Origin: Amphritea atlantica
GTDB lineage: Bacteria > Pseudomonadota > Gammaproteobacteria > Pseudomonadales > Balneatricaceae
NCBI RefSeq assembly: GCF_900111095.1
Contig: NZ_FOGB01000001.1
Coordinates: 248,001 to 312,000 of the forward strand
Direction: 5' to 3'
Length of the DNA stretch: 64,000 nucleotides
Shown: piece by piece, positions 32,797 through 42,033 of the stretch
Layout of the letters: every line of letters begins with the position of its first letter
Numbering within the stretch: the first letter of the stretch is position 1
Made by a program: the position numbers and the translations under genes
The notes under the pieces: model-generated
What the model saw: only the letters and a program-made list of their open reading frames with translations
What the model was told of the DNA's origin: nothing
Databases searched by the model: none

Positions 32797-35709
32797 ATGG
32801 CTACCGAGATATTGACTCCTGTTCCGCTAAGTACGCTTCAGCAGACCACCGATTTTACCCGTCGGCATATTGGTCCGGACATCGATCAGACCGCAGCGAT
32901 GCTGGCTGAGCTGGGTATCAGTTCTATAGAGGAGCTGATGACGCAGACCGTACCGGATTCAATCCGTCTGGATGATGCGCTGGATATGGCGGATGCTGTG
33001 TCTGAAGCCGATGCGCTGGCACTGTTGCGTCGTCTGGCTGATCAGAATCAGGTGAACCGCTCTTATATCGGTATGGGCTATCACAATACTCTGGTACCTA
33101 ACGTGATTCTGCGTAACGTGATGGAAAATCCCGGCTGGTATACCGCCTATACACCTTACCAGCCAGAGATATCTCAGGGACGTCTTGAAGCGCTGCTGAA
33201 TTATCAGCAGATGGTGATGGATCTCACCGGTATGGATCTGGCCAATGCCTCTCTTCTGGATGAGGCCACTGCCGCAGCGGAAGCGATGACCCTGTGCAAA
33301 CGTTCCAACCGCAAAAAAAGCGATATCTTTTTTGTCGCTGATGACGTGCATCCGCAGACTATCGATGTGATCAGAACCCGGGCGGAGTATTTCGGTTTTG
33401 AAATTGTGGTGGGTAATCCGCTGACGGATCTGGATCACTGCGATGCCTTTGGCGTTCAGCTGCAATATCCGGGCACCTACGGTGATATTACGGATATTAA
33501 AACCCTGATTGAAAAAGCCAGAGCGCAGCAGGCGATGGTGTCTGTCGCGGCCGATCCTTTAGCGCTGGTGTTGTTGAAATCCCCGGGCGAGCTGGGTGCT
33601 GATGTGGTGTTAGGGTCGTCCCAGCGCTTCGGTGTGCCGATGGGCTTTGGTGGCCCACACGCGGCGTTCTTTGCTGCCAGTGAAAAGCTCAAGCGTTCGG
33701 TGCCTGGCCGTATTATCGGTGTCTCTATTGATGCCAATGGTAACCAGGCATTGCGGATGGCGATGCAAACCCGGGAGCAGCATATCCGTCGTGAGAAGGC
33801 GACCTCCAATATCTGTACGGCGCAGGCGTTGCTGGCGAATATGGCGTCGTTCTACTGTGTCTATCACGGTCCGGATGGCCTCAAAACTATTGCTGAGCGG
33901 GTGCATCGCCTGACCGCTATTCTGGCCAATGGCCTTAAATCCAAAGGCGTTGTGGTCAATGACAGTTACTTTGATACTTTGACGCTGACGTTGCCCGAAA
34001 CCGCTGCTGAGGTCTATCAGCGAGCGCTGGATGCCGGTTGCAACCTGCGTCAGACTGCCGTGGATAAACTGGGAGTCTCGCTGGATGAAACCACCCGGCC
34101 TGAGGATATTGCCGATCTGTTTGATTGTGTGCTGGGTGAAGGGCACGGTCTGTCGGTGGCTGAGCTGGATGCGGCAATCGTCGCCGGTGCGGCAACCGGT
34201 ATCACCGCTGAGATGCGTCGCAGCGACGCGATTCTGAGCCATCCGACTTTTAACAGTTACCATAGCGAAACCGATATGCTGCGCTACATGAAGCGGCTGG
34301 AGAATAAAGATTACTCTCTGGTACACGGCATGATCCCGCTGGGGTCCTGTACTATGAAGCTGAACGCTACTGCTGAGATGATTCCGGTTACCTGGCCGGA
34401 GTTCTCTAACATTCACCCCTTCGCACCGGCAGAGCAGGTTAAAGGGTATCAGCAGATGCTCACACTTCTTGAAGAGCAGCTGGTGGAGATTACCGGTTAC
34501 GATAAGGTGTCGCTGCAGCCTAACTCAGGTGCGTCCGGGGAATATGCCGGTTTGCTGGCGATTCGCAAATATCAGGCATCCATTGGGGAGGGGCATCGCA
34601 ATGTCTGTCTGATACCGTCTTCGGCACACGGTACCAACCCGGCCTCGGCGGCGATGATGGATATGAAGATTATCGTCACCCGCTGTGATGAGAAGGGCAA
34701 CGTGGATGTCGCTGATCTGCGGGCTCAGGCAGAGCTGCATAAGGATAATCTCTCCTGTCTGATGATCACCTATCCCTCTACCCATGGGGTATATGAGGAG
34801 GATATTGTCGAGATCTGTAACATCATTCACAAGAATGGTGGCCAGGTGTATATGGATGGCGCCAATATGAACGCTCAGGTAGGGATCTCCAAACCGGGTC
34901 TGATCGGGTCTGATGTGTCTCACCTGAATCTGCACAAAACCTTTGCTATCCCGCACGGTGGCGGTGGTCCCGGTATGGGGCCGATCGGGGTCAAGAGCCA
35001 TCTGGCGCCGTTTCTGGCGAGTCACAAGGTCAGCCCGGTTACAGGTCTGAACCCAGAGAACGGTGCAGTCGCGGCAACCCCCTATGGTTCTGCATCCATT
35101 CTGCCGATCACCTGGATGTATAATCTGATGCTGGGCAAGTCGGGGCTGAAGCGTTCCACTCAGATGGCGATTCTCAACGCTAACTACATGGCGGAGAAGC
35201 TTTCAGGGCACTATCCGATTCTCTACCGGGGGCGTAATAACAAAGTGGCCCATGAGTGTATCGTCGACATTCGCCCGCTGAAGGAGGCTTCCGGTGTTAC
35301 TGAGGAGGATATCGCCAAGCGTCTGATGGATTACGGTTTTCATGCGCCGACCATGTCATTCCCGGTCGCCGGTACACTGATGATCGAACCGACCGAATCT
35401 GAATCAAAAGTGGAGATCGATCGCTTTATTGATGCGATGGTGCAGATTAAAGGGGAGGTCGAGAAGGTGCGCAGCGGACACTGGCCTGCGGATAACAACC
35501 CGTTGTGCCTGGCTCCACATACCCAGGCTGATATGATGGCTGAAGAGTGGAACCGCCCCTATACCCGGGAGGAAGCGGTGTTTCCGAGTCGCGCGACCCG
35601 GGAAAACAAGTTCTGGCCGACCTCAAACCGGATAGACAATGTGTACGGCGACAGGAACTTTATCTGTTCCTGCCCTGCTATCGAAACCTATATGGACGAC
35701 CCGATTTAA
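32797..35709 (+). CDS. gcvP: glycine dehydrogenase (decarboxylating), P protein
   Basis: The 970-residue PLP enzyme decarboxylates glycine and loads the remainder on GcvH. Both halves of the duplicated fold are present: the N-terminal RRHIGP and [11 protein letters not shown], and the C-terminal [21 protein letters not shown] with the PLP lysine. Tail sequence [16 protein letters not shown] is standard. The frame is open from 32659, but ATG at 32797 matches the family N-terminus. A strong terminator follows at 35759, ending the sdaA-glyA-gcvH-gcvP unit. Confidence 0.96.
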   Translation: MATEILTPVPLSTLQQTTDFTRRHIGPDIDQTAAMLAELGISSIEELMTQTVPDSIRLDDALDMADAVSEADALALLRRLADQNQVNRSYIGMGYHNTLVPNVILRNVMENPGWYTAYTPYQPEISQGRLEALLNYQQMVMDLTGMDLANASLLDEATAAAEAMTLCKRSNRKKSDIFFVADDVHPQTIDVIRTRAEYFGFEIVVGNPLTDLDHCDAFGVQLQYPGTYGDITDIKTLIEKARAQQAMVSVAADPLALVLLKSPGELGADVVLGSSQRFGVPMGFGGPHAAFFAASEKLKRSVPGRIIGVSIDANGNQALRMAMQTREQHIRREKATSNICTAQALLANMASFYCVYHGPDGLKTIAERVHRLTAILANGLKSKGVVVNDSYFDTLTLTLPETAAEVYQRALDAGCNLRQTAVDKLGVSLDETTRPEDIADLFDCVLGEGHGLSVAELDAAIVAGAATGITAEMRRSDAILSHPTFNSYHSETDMLRYMKRLENKDYSLVHGMIPLGSCTMKLNATAEMIPVTWPEFSNIHPFAPAEQVKGYQQMLTLLEEQLVEITGYDKVSLQPNSGASGEYAGLLAIRKYQASIGEGHRNVCLIPSSAHGTNPASAAMMDMKIIVTRCDEKGNVDVADLRAQAELHKDNLSCLMITYPSTHGVYEEDIVEICNIIHKNGGQVYMDGANMNAQVGISKPGLIGSDVSHLNLHKTFAIPHGGGGPGMGPIGVKSHLAPFLASHKVSPVTGLNPENGAVAATPYGSASILPITWMYNLMLGKSGLKRSTQMAILNANYMAEKLSGHYPILYRGRNNKVAHECIVDIRPLKEASGVTEEDIAKRLMDYGFHAPTMSFPVAGTLMIEPTESESKVEIDRFIDAMVQIKGEVEKVRSGHWPADNNPLCLAPHTQADMMAEEWNRPYTREEAVFPSRATRENKFWPTSNRIDNVYGDRNFICSCPAIETYMDDPI

Positions 35710-35758
35710 CTGAATGATAAATCGGTGTTTTCAATAGTCGCCTTATGAACAGGTGCCC

Positions 35759-35790
35759 AGGCGGATCAGGAAACTGATCCGCCTTTTTTG
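35759..35790 (+). terminator. intrinsic terminator after gcvP
   Basis: An 11-bp perfect stem (AGGCGGATCAG and complement) with a GAAA tetraloop runs into six T. Confidence 0.92.
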
Positions 35791-35875
35791 TGTTACGACG
35801 ATTATCCAAAACAACACCGTAACATCAGCTTCATATCTTTCAGGCATTTTGTTGGTATAACCTATGGAGGCTAAG

Positions 35876-36409
35876 ATGACTGATATCCTTAGTAACATTG
35901 AACAGATCTACAGCGAGATGGGCCATAACCACTATGGTGAAGGGGTCAGCCAGATTGAGCATGCAGTGCAGTGCGCACGTCTGGCGGTGGAAGATGGTGA
36001 ACGGGCAGATATGGTTGTCGCGGCTTTGCTACATGATATAGGGCACCTGTTTGCCGGGGTGAACCCTGGTTATGGGGACTTCTGTCATGACCAGGCTGGC
36101 GCTGAATATCTTAGCCAATACTTCCCTCCTGGTGTGACTGAGCCTGTGCGCCTGCATGTCAGCGCAAAACGCTATCTCTGTACCACTGAAGCGGGTTATA
36201 TCGATAGTCTTTCAGAGGCCTCTCGCTACTCTCTGGAGCATCAGGGCGGCTTTATGACGGAAGATGAGATCACCGCTTTTCTTGCAGAACCTTTTTATGA
36301 GCAGGCGATACGTTTGCGACGCTGGGATGATGAAGCCAAGGATGAGCAACTGGCATCGACACCATTCAGCAGCTTTAGCCAGAAAATAGTGGAGGTCTGC
36401 AACGCCTGA
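35876..36409 (+). CDS. PhnZ/TmpB-like HD-domain mixed-valent diiron oxygenase
   Basis: The protein of 177 residues belongs to the HD-domain oxygenase group that cleaves hydroxylated organophosphonates. It carries the full ligand set: His29, His53-Asp54, His71, His94 and Asp151, with Lys98 where PhnZ binds phosphonate. Spacing His29-His53 (24) and His94-Asp151 (57) equals PhnZ as recalled. Glu22 aligns with the PhnZ gating Glu, but the partner Tyr (Tyr20) is shifted one residue, with His19 at its position. ATG at 35876 is chosen for its GGAGG site. PhnZ releases glycine, and TmpB releases glycine betaine, so a place beside glycine cleavage genes makes sense. The usual partner dioxygenase (PhnY/TmpA) is absent. 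Confidence 0.75.
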   Translation: MTDILSNIEQIYSEMGHNHYGEGVSQIEHAVQCARLAVEDGERADMVVAALLHDIGHLFAGVNPGYGDFCHDQAGAEYLSQYFPPGVTEPVRLHVSAKRYLCTTEAGYIDSLSEASRYSLEHQGGFMTEDEITAFLAEPFYEQAIRLRRWDDEAKDEQLASTPFSSFSQKIVEVCNA

Positions 36410-36438
36410 GGGGTGCCTGAAACGCCCTGTCGATACAA

Positions 36439-36466
36439 AAAAAAACCGCCATAAGGCGGTTTTTTT
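36439..36466 (+). terminator. intrinsic terminator after the HD oxygenase gene
   Basis: A-run, arms ACCGCC/GGCGGT extended by A/T pairs, ATAA loop and seven T give a symmetrical strong terminator. Confidence 0.9.
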
Positions 36467-37020
36467 CGTAATTCTTATTGCTCCAGCTGAAACACCTTAA
36501 TCATCAGGCTCAATGGGGGGGGGTGCTCAACTTTCGGGTGGTATCAGCCGAAGTAATACCCCTATATATACAATATTGGTGCCTGTTTTTTATAAAATGA
36601 AGGATATCAATGGGTTGCTTTTATTTTGTGTGTTTTTCTATCGCGATTAAATCTTTATCTGAAAAAAAGTGTTGCTGTTTCGATACGCAAAATAGGGCTT
36701 GTGATTGTTTTTCATATAAATCAAATAGTTATTGTGTATGTTATTTGAGTCATTACTGTTAAATATTTGATTTTAAATATGTTTTATTGTCCGTTTTTTG
36801 ATTATACAGATGGCAGATTTGCAGTTTATAACTGAGGCTGAAAAATATACAGGACTTTTTTAAGAAAATAGCGAGGGTTGTTTGGACTGAAGTCTGTCTG
36901 GTCTTAAAACAGACCCGGGCGACAGATCAGTCTTTAAAATTCAACTAAAGATAAAGTGTAAAGCAGGGGGGATTGATTGACGCGTATACAGCAAGGATGC
37001 GGGCAGGGGGCACTGTTTAG
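36467..37020. other. AT-rich 550-bp region without a clear gene
   Basis: The stretch is low in GC compared with the rest of the window. A 50-codon frame at 36610-36762 has an AAGGA site and encodes ten cysteines, but biased AT-rich codons (TGT, TTT) can explain it. TTCAT-ATAA-ATCAA at 36715 is one mismatch from an FNR box. No RNA gene was recognised. Confidence 0.5.
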
Positions 37021-37030
37021 GTAAAAAAAA

Positions 37031-37047
37031 ACAGGCCAGAGGCCTGT
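37031..37047 (-). terminator. intrinsic terminator for the small minus-strand gene
   Basis: ACAGGCC-AGA-GGCCTGT is followed on the minus strand by a run of eight T (the A-run at 37023-37031). Confidence 0.8.
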
Positions 37048-37116
37048 CAAAATAAGAGCGATATAAAAAGACCGGCCTGTCTTGTGCCAGTCATATGCTC
37101 TTTAGAGAGAATCGTT

Positions 37117-37320
37117 TCAGATTGCAGCTGTATCACCATCCAACGCCTTCATCGACATTTTGTAGTCTGTATGGCTGGACAGTGGCCCGAAAGCTGGGGT
37201 CTTTGATGTAACACGGTGTTTAACGAAAGCGAAGGCTCTCAGAATAAGCTCTGCCTGTACCTGAGAGCGCATGCTTACTGCCTGCTGGTAGATACTGTTG
37301 TGGGTTTCAGGAATTGCCAT
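37117..37320 (-). CDS. small hypothetical protein (67 aa)
   Basis: The frame encodes 67 residues from ATG at 37320, or 71 from ATG at 37332. The later start is preferred because GGTGAG lies just before it. The N-terminal half is helical and amphipathic with YQQAVSMRSQVQAELILRAFAFVKHR; the C-terminal half is polar. There is no signal peptide or membrane segment. An independent terminator lies 70 bp downstream and a promoter-sized gap upstream, which supports a genuine gene. I do not recognise the family; the helical N-terminus recalls small YxxxAxxxRxxAxxxxxR proteins of unknown function. Confidence 0.55.
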   Translation of the reverse strand: MAIPETHNSIYQQAVSMRSQVQAELILRAFAFVKHRVTSKTPAFGPLSSHTDYKMSMKALDGDTAAI

Positions 37321-37631
37321 TTTACTCACCATACGTTGAATTCAGTTCAGAGAATATATTCAGTTGATCAGCGTTGATCTGTCAGAACGAAATTCAGAAA
37401 ACAGAAAGGGATCACCCTTCGGAATATGCGCGCATTTTAGACTTTCGTCTGAGGTGTGTTAACTGATCAATTTTCAGATAAATGATGAGTTAAATTCATC
37501 AGTTGGATGGTCGTTTACTTTGGCATGAGGAAGACAATCAAATTTGAGTCATCCCTGTGTATTTACCTGACCTTTAGGCCTGAGTATAGTTGATTAAATT
37601 TATTGAATCGGCTTAGGCCAGAGGATTTAGC

Positions 37632-38213
37632 ATGAAGATACTGGCGTTATCAGGAAGTACCCGGGCGGAATCCTTCAACCGCAGATTGCTTGACATTGCT
37701 GTGGCTGGTGCCCGGCAGGCTGGCGCTGAGGTAACGGTTGTGGATCTTAGTGAATATCCGATGCCTCTCTACAATCAGGATCTTGAATATAAAGAAGGTA
37801 TTCCCGAGGCAGCTGTTCAATTGAAACGGCTGATGGTAGAGCATCAGGGATTGCTGATTGCATCGCCAGAGTACAATGGGTTTCCAACGCCATTGCTGAA
37901 AAACACCTTTGACTGGCTCTCGCGCAAACAGGCTGAACATGAGCCCCCCATGTTTGCTTTCCAGCATAAAATAGCGGCCTTGCTATCGGCGTCTCCCGGT
38001 GCGGGGGGAGGCACCCGGGGGCTGACTATTCTGCGCATCTATCTTCAGAATCTGGGGATAATGACGCTTCCTGGGCAGGTTTCGTTAGGGCTGGCAGGGC
38101 AGGCGTTCAGAGAGGATGGCCGTTTGCACAATGACCAGTTGCAACAATCTACCGAGTCCTTAGCGGCAGATCTGTTTGAGATGCTGCAGAAACAGGCAGA
38201 CCGGTTTGACTGA
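37632..38213 (+). CDS. NADPH-dependent FMN reductase family protein
   Basis: The 193-residue flavoprotein has the FMN-binding loops LSGSTRAESFNRRLLD at the N-terminus, SPEYNGFPTPLLKNTFDWLSR in the middle and SASPGAGGGTRGL. It matches quinone/chromate/azo-type reductases, reducing FMN or small electrophiles with NAD(P)H in the cytoplasm. The following DUF938 gene overlaps its end, so they form an operon. The physiological substrate is unknown. Confidence 0.88.
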   Translation: MKILALSGSTRAESFNRRLLDIAVAGARQAGAEVTVVDLSEYPMPLYNQDLEYKEGIPEAAVQLKRLMVEHQGLLIASPEYNGFPTPLLKNTFDWLSRKQAEHEPPMFAFQHKIAALLSASPGAGGGTRGLTILRIYLQNLGIMTLPGQVSLGLAGQAFREDGRLHNDQLQQSTESLAADLFEMLQKQADRFD

Positions 38214-38823
38214 AGCGCGTGATTTTATCGCTTTCTCGCCATCAGCGGCGCGAAATTGCCAACCTATTTTGCAGCAATTAACTTCGCTCCTGAGCGGTGA
38301 TGAGTCTGTTTTGGAGATTGGTAGTGGTAATGGCCAGCATGCTGTTTATTTCACCGAGCAGCTTACTGGCCTCCGTTGGTTGCCCTCAGAGGTCGCGCCG
38401 CAGTTGCCGCTATTACAGACGAACCTTGATGCCCACGGTTGTGCCAATATCGACGAGCCGGTGGTGCTGGATCTACGCCATCAGAACTGGGATAACGGCT
38501 TGCCTGAGGTTGATCTGATATTCAGTGCTAACACTCTGCATATTATTAGCTGGACTGAAGTTGTTTCACTGTTTGCACGTGCAGAAGCGGTTCTGAAACC
38601 TGCCGGCCGGGTTATTCTCTATGGTCCGTTTCGTTACAATAATGCCTTTACCAGCGAGAGTAACGCTGAGTTTGATCACTGGCTGAAAGCGCGTAATCCT
38701 GATAGCGGGGTCCGGGATTTCGAACAGGTTAATTCACTGGCGCACGCTGCGAACTTAATGCTGGAGTGTGATATCGGTATGCCAGCTAATAATCAGCTGT
38801 TGGTATGGCGGCGGGGTGGATAA
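38206..38823 (+). CDS. DUF938 SAM-dependent methyltransferase-like protein
   Basis: The protein of about 205 residues has the class I methyltransferase motif VLEIGSGNGQHAVYF and LIFSANTLHIISW, with DUF938 features AARNCQPILQQL and GPFRYNNAFTSESNAEFD. Family members normally begin close to FSPSAARNCQPI. A TTG at 38206 overlaps the reductase stop (TTGACTGA) and is the likeliest start; the ATG at 38176 lies inside the upstream gene. Methyl acceptor unknown. Confidence 0.82.
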   Translation: MTEARDFIAFSPSAARNCQPILQQLTSLLSGDESVLEIGSGNGQHAVYFTEQLTGLRWLPSEVAPQLPLLQTNLDAHGCANIDEPVVLDLRHQNWDNGLPEVDLIFSANTLHIISWTEVVSLFARAEAVLKPAGRVILYGPFRYNNAFTSESNAEFDHWLKARNPDSGVRDFEQVNSLAHAANLMLECDIGMPANNQLLVWRRGG

Positions 38824-38847
38824 GGCTGTAACCCGGAGGTTACAGCC
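38824..38847. terminator. hairpin between DUF938 and csp genes
   Basis: A perfect 10-bp stem GGCTGTAACC/GGTTACAGCC with a CGGA tetraloop lies between convergent genes. The T-run is lacking on both strands, so it is a candidate only. Confidence 0.55.
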
Positions 38848-38861
38848 GGGCAGTCAAAGCA

Positions 38862-39068
38862 TTACAGGATAGTAACGTTCTCAGCCTGAGGACCTTTCTG
38901 GCCCTGAGTTACTTCGAAAGAAACTTGCTGTCCTTCGTTCAGAGTCTTAAAACCATCGGAGTTGATAGCGCGGAAGTGAACGAATACGTCAGGACCGTTA
39001 TCCTGTTCGATAAAACCATAGCCTTTATCGGCATTGAACCATTTAACGGTACCAGTAGATGTAGACAT
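38862..39068 (-). CDS. CspA-family cold shock protein (68 aa)
   Basis: A single OB-fold cold-shock domain: RNP1-like KGYGFIEQ and RNP2-like DVFVHF are intact, with [15 protein letters not shown] at the start. It binds single-stranded nucleic acid as an RNA chaperone. The start follows a purine-rich TAGGGAAT site. Its long upstream region (39069-39300) has no gene and could hold the structured 5' leader typical of cold-inducible csp mRNAs. A close paralogue lies at 40591, facing the other way. Confidence 0.95.
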   Translation of the reverse strand: MSTSTGTVKWFNADKGYGFIEQDNGPDVFVHFRAINSDGFKTLNEGQQVSFEVTQGQKGPQAENVTIL

Positions 39069-39660
39069 AATTGTATTCCCTACAATAGTTTTTTTTTAAA
39101 TAATTGCGTTCTGAATCGAATCAGATACACGGGTTAAGCTAAGAATGCAGGAACTACATTTATGACTAAGGGACACACAGGTTGATCTGATGGACTCTTT
39201 GATGCATAAAAATCGGGCCTTACTTTCAAGCTGATTTTATTCTAAGACATTTGCCAAAATAGTAAAAGCGTTATTTTCAAATCGTTTTATGTGTTTAACT
39301 TGTTGTTATTTATAGTCTTATTGGCTTTTTGATCGGGCCTGTAATTCTTGCAATATGGCTCCTGGCTAGTTTATCGGGTTTTTTTTACATCAAAGTTAAT
39401 GCCGATAATTACCGTTTATTGTCGTGATGACAGACTGGGCTGCTCCGGTCACCCGAGTAGATTCACGGGTCTTTGGTACTGTTCCGAAAGGAAGACAGGT
39501 TATACGGTTATCTGTCAGGCATGAGCGGTGTTGATTTTACGGGGGCAGGATGGCGGGCCTGCCCCCGTTCCTGCACGGCCAGGCAATGCAGAAGGGGCCC
39601 TGGCGCTTTCCCCTCTTCAGCGTTGTCTTAGGGGGGAGTACTAAAATAGGGTTGGCATCA
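39069..39660. other. 592-bp region between csp and DUF2058 genes
   Basis: No protein gene is evident. The right part includes a strong stem-loop at 39539-39568 and the left part is the presumed csp leader with promoter. The 88-codon frame at 39550-39816 overlaps the hairpin and the DUF2058 gene and is a shadow. Confidence 0.6.
39539..39568. other. 11-bp GC-rich stem-loop downstream of DUF2058
   Basis: ACGGGGGCAGG pairs perfectly with CCTGCCCCCGT around an 8-nt loop. No T-run follows on either strand, so it is not a standard terminator; a 3' stability structure is possible. Confidence 0.6.
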
Positions 39661-40218
39661 CTACCACATAAGATCATCGGGGATCTGGAAGTCAGCATAG
39701 GGATCATCCGGATCGATCTCTGCCACTTCCTGACGGCTGATAATCAGCTCGGGTCGGCGCTCGCTTATCTTTTCAGCAACACCGGCCGGAATCACCGTAT
39801 AACCATTTTTACCTGAGGCAATGGCCAGATTGCCTTTAGCCAGCTGTTCTTGCAGTGTCTTGGTGACATAGAGCTTCTTGATGGTGGTGCCATCGACGAA
39901 GTTGTACTCAATATCGCCATCTTCGGGTATATGCACACGGTTCTGTTGCATCATCTGCAGGCAGGATGCGTCAATTGAGCGCCGGGTGAGTTCATCCTCC
40001 CGCTGGCGATTTAACTCTCTATCACGTTTCAGCTTTTCACTTTTAGCCGCCGCAATCGCTTGCTCCCGCTCCAGCTGTTCCTGATCCTTAAATACTTCAC
40101 CTTTTTTAACGGCTTTTGCCTGCTTACTCTTTTTGCGCTTCTCGGCTTTGGCTTTATTAGCCTGTTGTTTATTTGCCAGTCCTGCTTTAAGAAGCTGATC
40201 CTGTAGAGATCCTGCCAT
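39661..40218 (-). CDS. DUF2058 (YaiL-type) nucleoprotein-like protein
   Basis: The 185-residue protein fits DUF2058: the start MAGSLQDQLLKAGLANKQQANKAKAEKRK, a long basic coiled-coil-like region (about 20-80), then YNFVDGTTIKKLYVTKTLQEQLAKG and the C-terminal VIPAGVAEKI. E. coli YaiL belongs here and is annotated nucleoprotein/polynucleotide-associated. Function is unknown, but it is conserved in gammaproteobacteria. The N-terminal charge pattern suggests RNA or DNA contact. Confidence 0.9.
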   Translation of the reverse strand: MAGSLQDQLLKAGLANKQQANKAKAEKRKKSKQAKAVKKGEVFKDQEQLEREQAIAAAKSEKLKRDRELNRQREDELTRRSIDASCLQMMQQNRVHIPEDGDIEYNFVDGTTIKKLYVTKTLQEQLAKGNLAIASGKNGYTVIPAGVAEKISERRPELIISRQEVAEIDPDDPYADFQIPDDLMW

Positions 40219-40590
40219 GATGTTTACCCTGTCTCTGTCGCATTCAGGATGTGAACTATATCGGACATCGGGATTTAGCTCCAGATCAACTGCTGATTAG
40301 ATTGACGTTATACTAAAGTTGAATGAATTCGTTGGTTATGTTGATCTGGGGCTAATCCATTATAAAAAATACGGGTATTTTCTTGAAAAAATAAAAATTA
40401 CTCAGTAAAAGGAGTTTAGCGCTTCGGCAATAGAGTCGGAATCACGGTGTCGTGTTGTTCTGACAGTCTCCGCTGTCAGTCCTGGGTGCATTGAAGATAT
40501 TCTGGCTCTGTTTGGAACCGAAGGCTGAAATCAATTGCGCTGTGTCACCAGCGCCGCTGAGAATTACATAATAAAAGATACGGGGATACT
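40219..40590. other. promoter and leader region of the second csp gene
   Basis: No gene is seen. A stem CTGACAG (40460-40466) and CTGTCAG (40473-40479) with a TCTCCG loop lies about 110 bp before the csp start and probably belongs to the long leader of its mRNA. Confidence 0.5.
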
Positions 40591-40806
40591 ATGTCTGATC
40601 AACTTCTATCCGGCATCGTTAAATGGTTTAACGATGAGAAGGGTTATGGCTTTATAGAACGGGAGAGTGGTGCTGATGTGTTTGTGCACTATCGCGCAAT
40701 CAATGGCACTGGCAGGCGCTCGCTGGTGGAAGGTCAGCAGGTAACCTTTGAAGTTACCCAGGGCCAGAAAGGTTTGCAGGCGGATAACGTGACGGTTACA
40801 GCCTGA
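40591..40806 (+). CDS. CspA-family cold shock protein (71 aa)
   Basis: The cold-shock domain is complete ([46 protein letters not shown]). It differs from the csp at 38862 mainly in loop regions and has a slightly longer N-terminus. It acts as an RNA chaperone. A gene-free leader of more than 300 bp precedes it, a common feature of csp genes, and a terminator follows. Confidence 0.95.
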   Translation: MSDQLLSGIVKWFNDEKGYGFIERESGADVFVHYRAINGTGRRSLVEGQQVTFEVTQGQKGLQADNVTVTA

Positions 40807-40814
40807 TCTGCCTT

Positions 40815-40846
40815 ACCACCGGTGCTCCTTCATCGGTGGTTATTTT
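40815..40846 (+). terminator. intrinsic terminator after csp (40591)
   Basis: ACCACCG and CGGTGGT pair across a 12-nt loop, followed by TATTTTC and later T-rich sequence. Confidence 0.7.
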
Positions 40847-40932
40847 CTCTTCTGCTTTTTTTCTTCTTTAATCTCACTGCGCACTGTTGTTGAATAGTGG
40901 TTCTACAATAGAAACCTGTGCGAATGACCGAC

Positions 40933-41484
40933 ATGAAAATTGCTGTGTATTGTGGCGCCTCGTCTGGACCTGCAGAGGGGCCTTATCAAAGTGAAGCGCG
41001 AAAACTGGGCAGTCTGATGGCCCGGCAAAATATTGAGTTGGTGTATGGTGGTTCAAGTATCGGGCTGATGGGCAGTGTTGCCGATGGTGTGCTTGAAGCG
41101 GGAGGCCATGTCTGTGGGGTGATACCTCAGGTGCTGGTGGATCGGGAGCAGGTTCATGTCGGTCTGAGTGAGCTTCATGTGGTCGAAGATATGCATCAGC
41201 GCAAGGCGGTGATGATGGAGTTGGCGGATGCATTCATTGCCCTTCCGGGAGGCACCGGCACACTGGAGGAGTTGTTTGAGGTCTGGGCCTGGCGACAGAT
41301 TGGTATTCACCATAAACCGTTTGGTTTACTGAATATCCATAACTATTTCGATCATCTTCTGGCCTTTATTGCCCACGCCGCAGATGAGGAGTTTATTCGG
41401 GATGAGTACCGGGATTTCCTGCTGGTGGATAATCATCCTGAAGGGTTGCTGTCCCGACTGTCCGAAAAGCTCGCACAGACCTGA
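40933..41484 (+). CDS. LOG-family protein (cytokinin riboside-5'-monophosphate phosphoribohydrolase-like)
   Basis: The protein of 183 residues carries the LOG signature: IAVYCGASSG at the start, PGGTGTLEELFEVWAW as the PGGxGT motif and QIGIHHKPFGLLN. LOG enzymes cleave nucleoside 5'-monophosphates, and in bacteria may act in nucleotide or purine turnover. Upstream codons GTG 40918 and ATG 40924 are alternatives, since no ribosome site is distinctive; the family begins at MKIAVYCG. It sits 106 bp upstream of the yciA-type gene. Confidence 0.9.
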   Translation: MKIAVYCGASSGPAEGPYQSEARKLGSLMARQNIELVYGGSSIGLMGSVADGVLEAGGHVCGVIPQVLVDREQVHVGLSELHVVEDMHQRKAVMMELADAFIALPGGTGTLEELFEVWAWRQIGIHHKPFGLLNIHNYFDHLLAFIAHAADEEFIRDEYRDFLLVDNHPEGLLSRLSEKLAQT

Positions 41485-41590
41485 GTGGAGTAAAGGAGTG
41501 GATCGCTGACGTCATCCGCTCATGCAGATCAAATTACATTATTTAATGACGGCAGACTGTCTGGCCTGCCTGAGTCACTTTGGAGTCAGT

Positions 41591-41977
41591 ATGTCAAAAA
41601 TGCCGGAAGGACGCCCTTCACTCAGGACCATTGCGATGCCGGGAGATGCTAACCCGGACGGAGATATTTTCGGTGGCTGGATTATGGCGCAGATGGACCT
41701 TGCCAGCGGTAGCTTTGCCTCTCAGGAGGTGCGTCGACGGGTCGTAACCGTTGCTGTTGATGCGATGACCTTCCATAAGCCGGTTTATATTGGTGATGAT
41801 GTCAGCTGTTTCTGCAAAATTGTGCGTTACGGCAATACTTCGCTGGTGGTTCATGTGGAAACCTGGGTTCAGCGTCATCACAGTGAATCAATTGAGAAAG
41901 TAACCGAGGCCAATTTTACCTTTGTTGCGATTGGCAGCGATGGCCGACCACAGCCAGTCAGGGCGCAGAGTATATAA
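41591..41977 (+). CDS. yciA: YciA-type acyl-CoA thioesterase
   Basis: The protein of 128 residues is a hotdog-fold acyl-CoA thioesterase with the YciA signature MPGDANPDGDIFGGWIMAQMDLASG and the helix MTFHKPVYIGDDVSCFCK. It hydrolyses acyl-CoAs of varied length in the cytoplasm. The reading frame extends 23 codons upstream, but ATG at 41591 follows GGAG and gives family length. A bidirectional terminator follows before convergent yceI. Confidence 0.92.
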   Translation: MSKMPEGRPSLRTIAMPGDANPDGDIFGGWIMAQMDLASGSFASQEVRRRVVTVAVDAMTFHKPVYIGDDVSCFCKIVRYGNTSLVVHVETWVQRHHSESIEKVTEANFTFVAIGSDGRPQPVRAQSI

Positions 41978-41979
41978 AA

Positions 41980-42012
41980 AAGCGCGCGAAGCTGAGTCTT
42001 CTTTGCGCGCTT
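41980..42012. terminator. bidirectional terminator between yciA and yceI
   Basis: AAGCGCGC pairs with GCGCGCTT and extends through GAAG/CTTT. A A-run lies on the left and it serves both convergent genes. Confidence 0.75.
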
Positions 42013-42033
42013 GAGTCGAGAGGCTGGTAATGC

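Noticed and set aside
36715-36728. Near-match FNR box TTCAT-ATAA-ATCAA
   Set aside because: One arm mismatch and no gene start suitably placed downstream; probably chance in AT-rich DNA.
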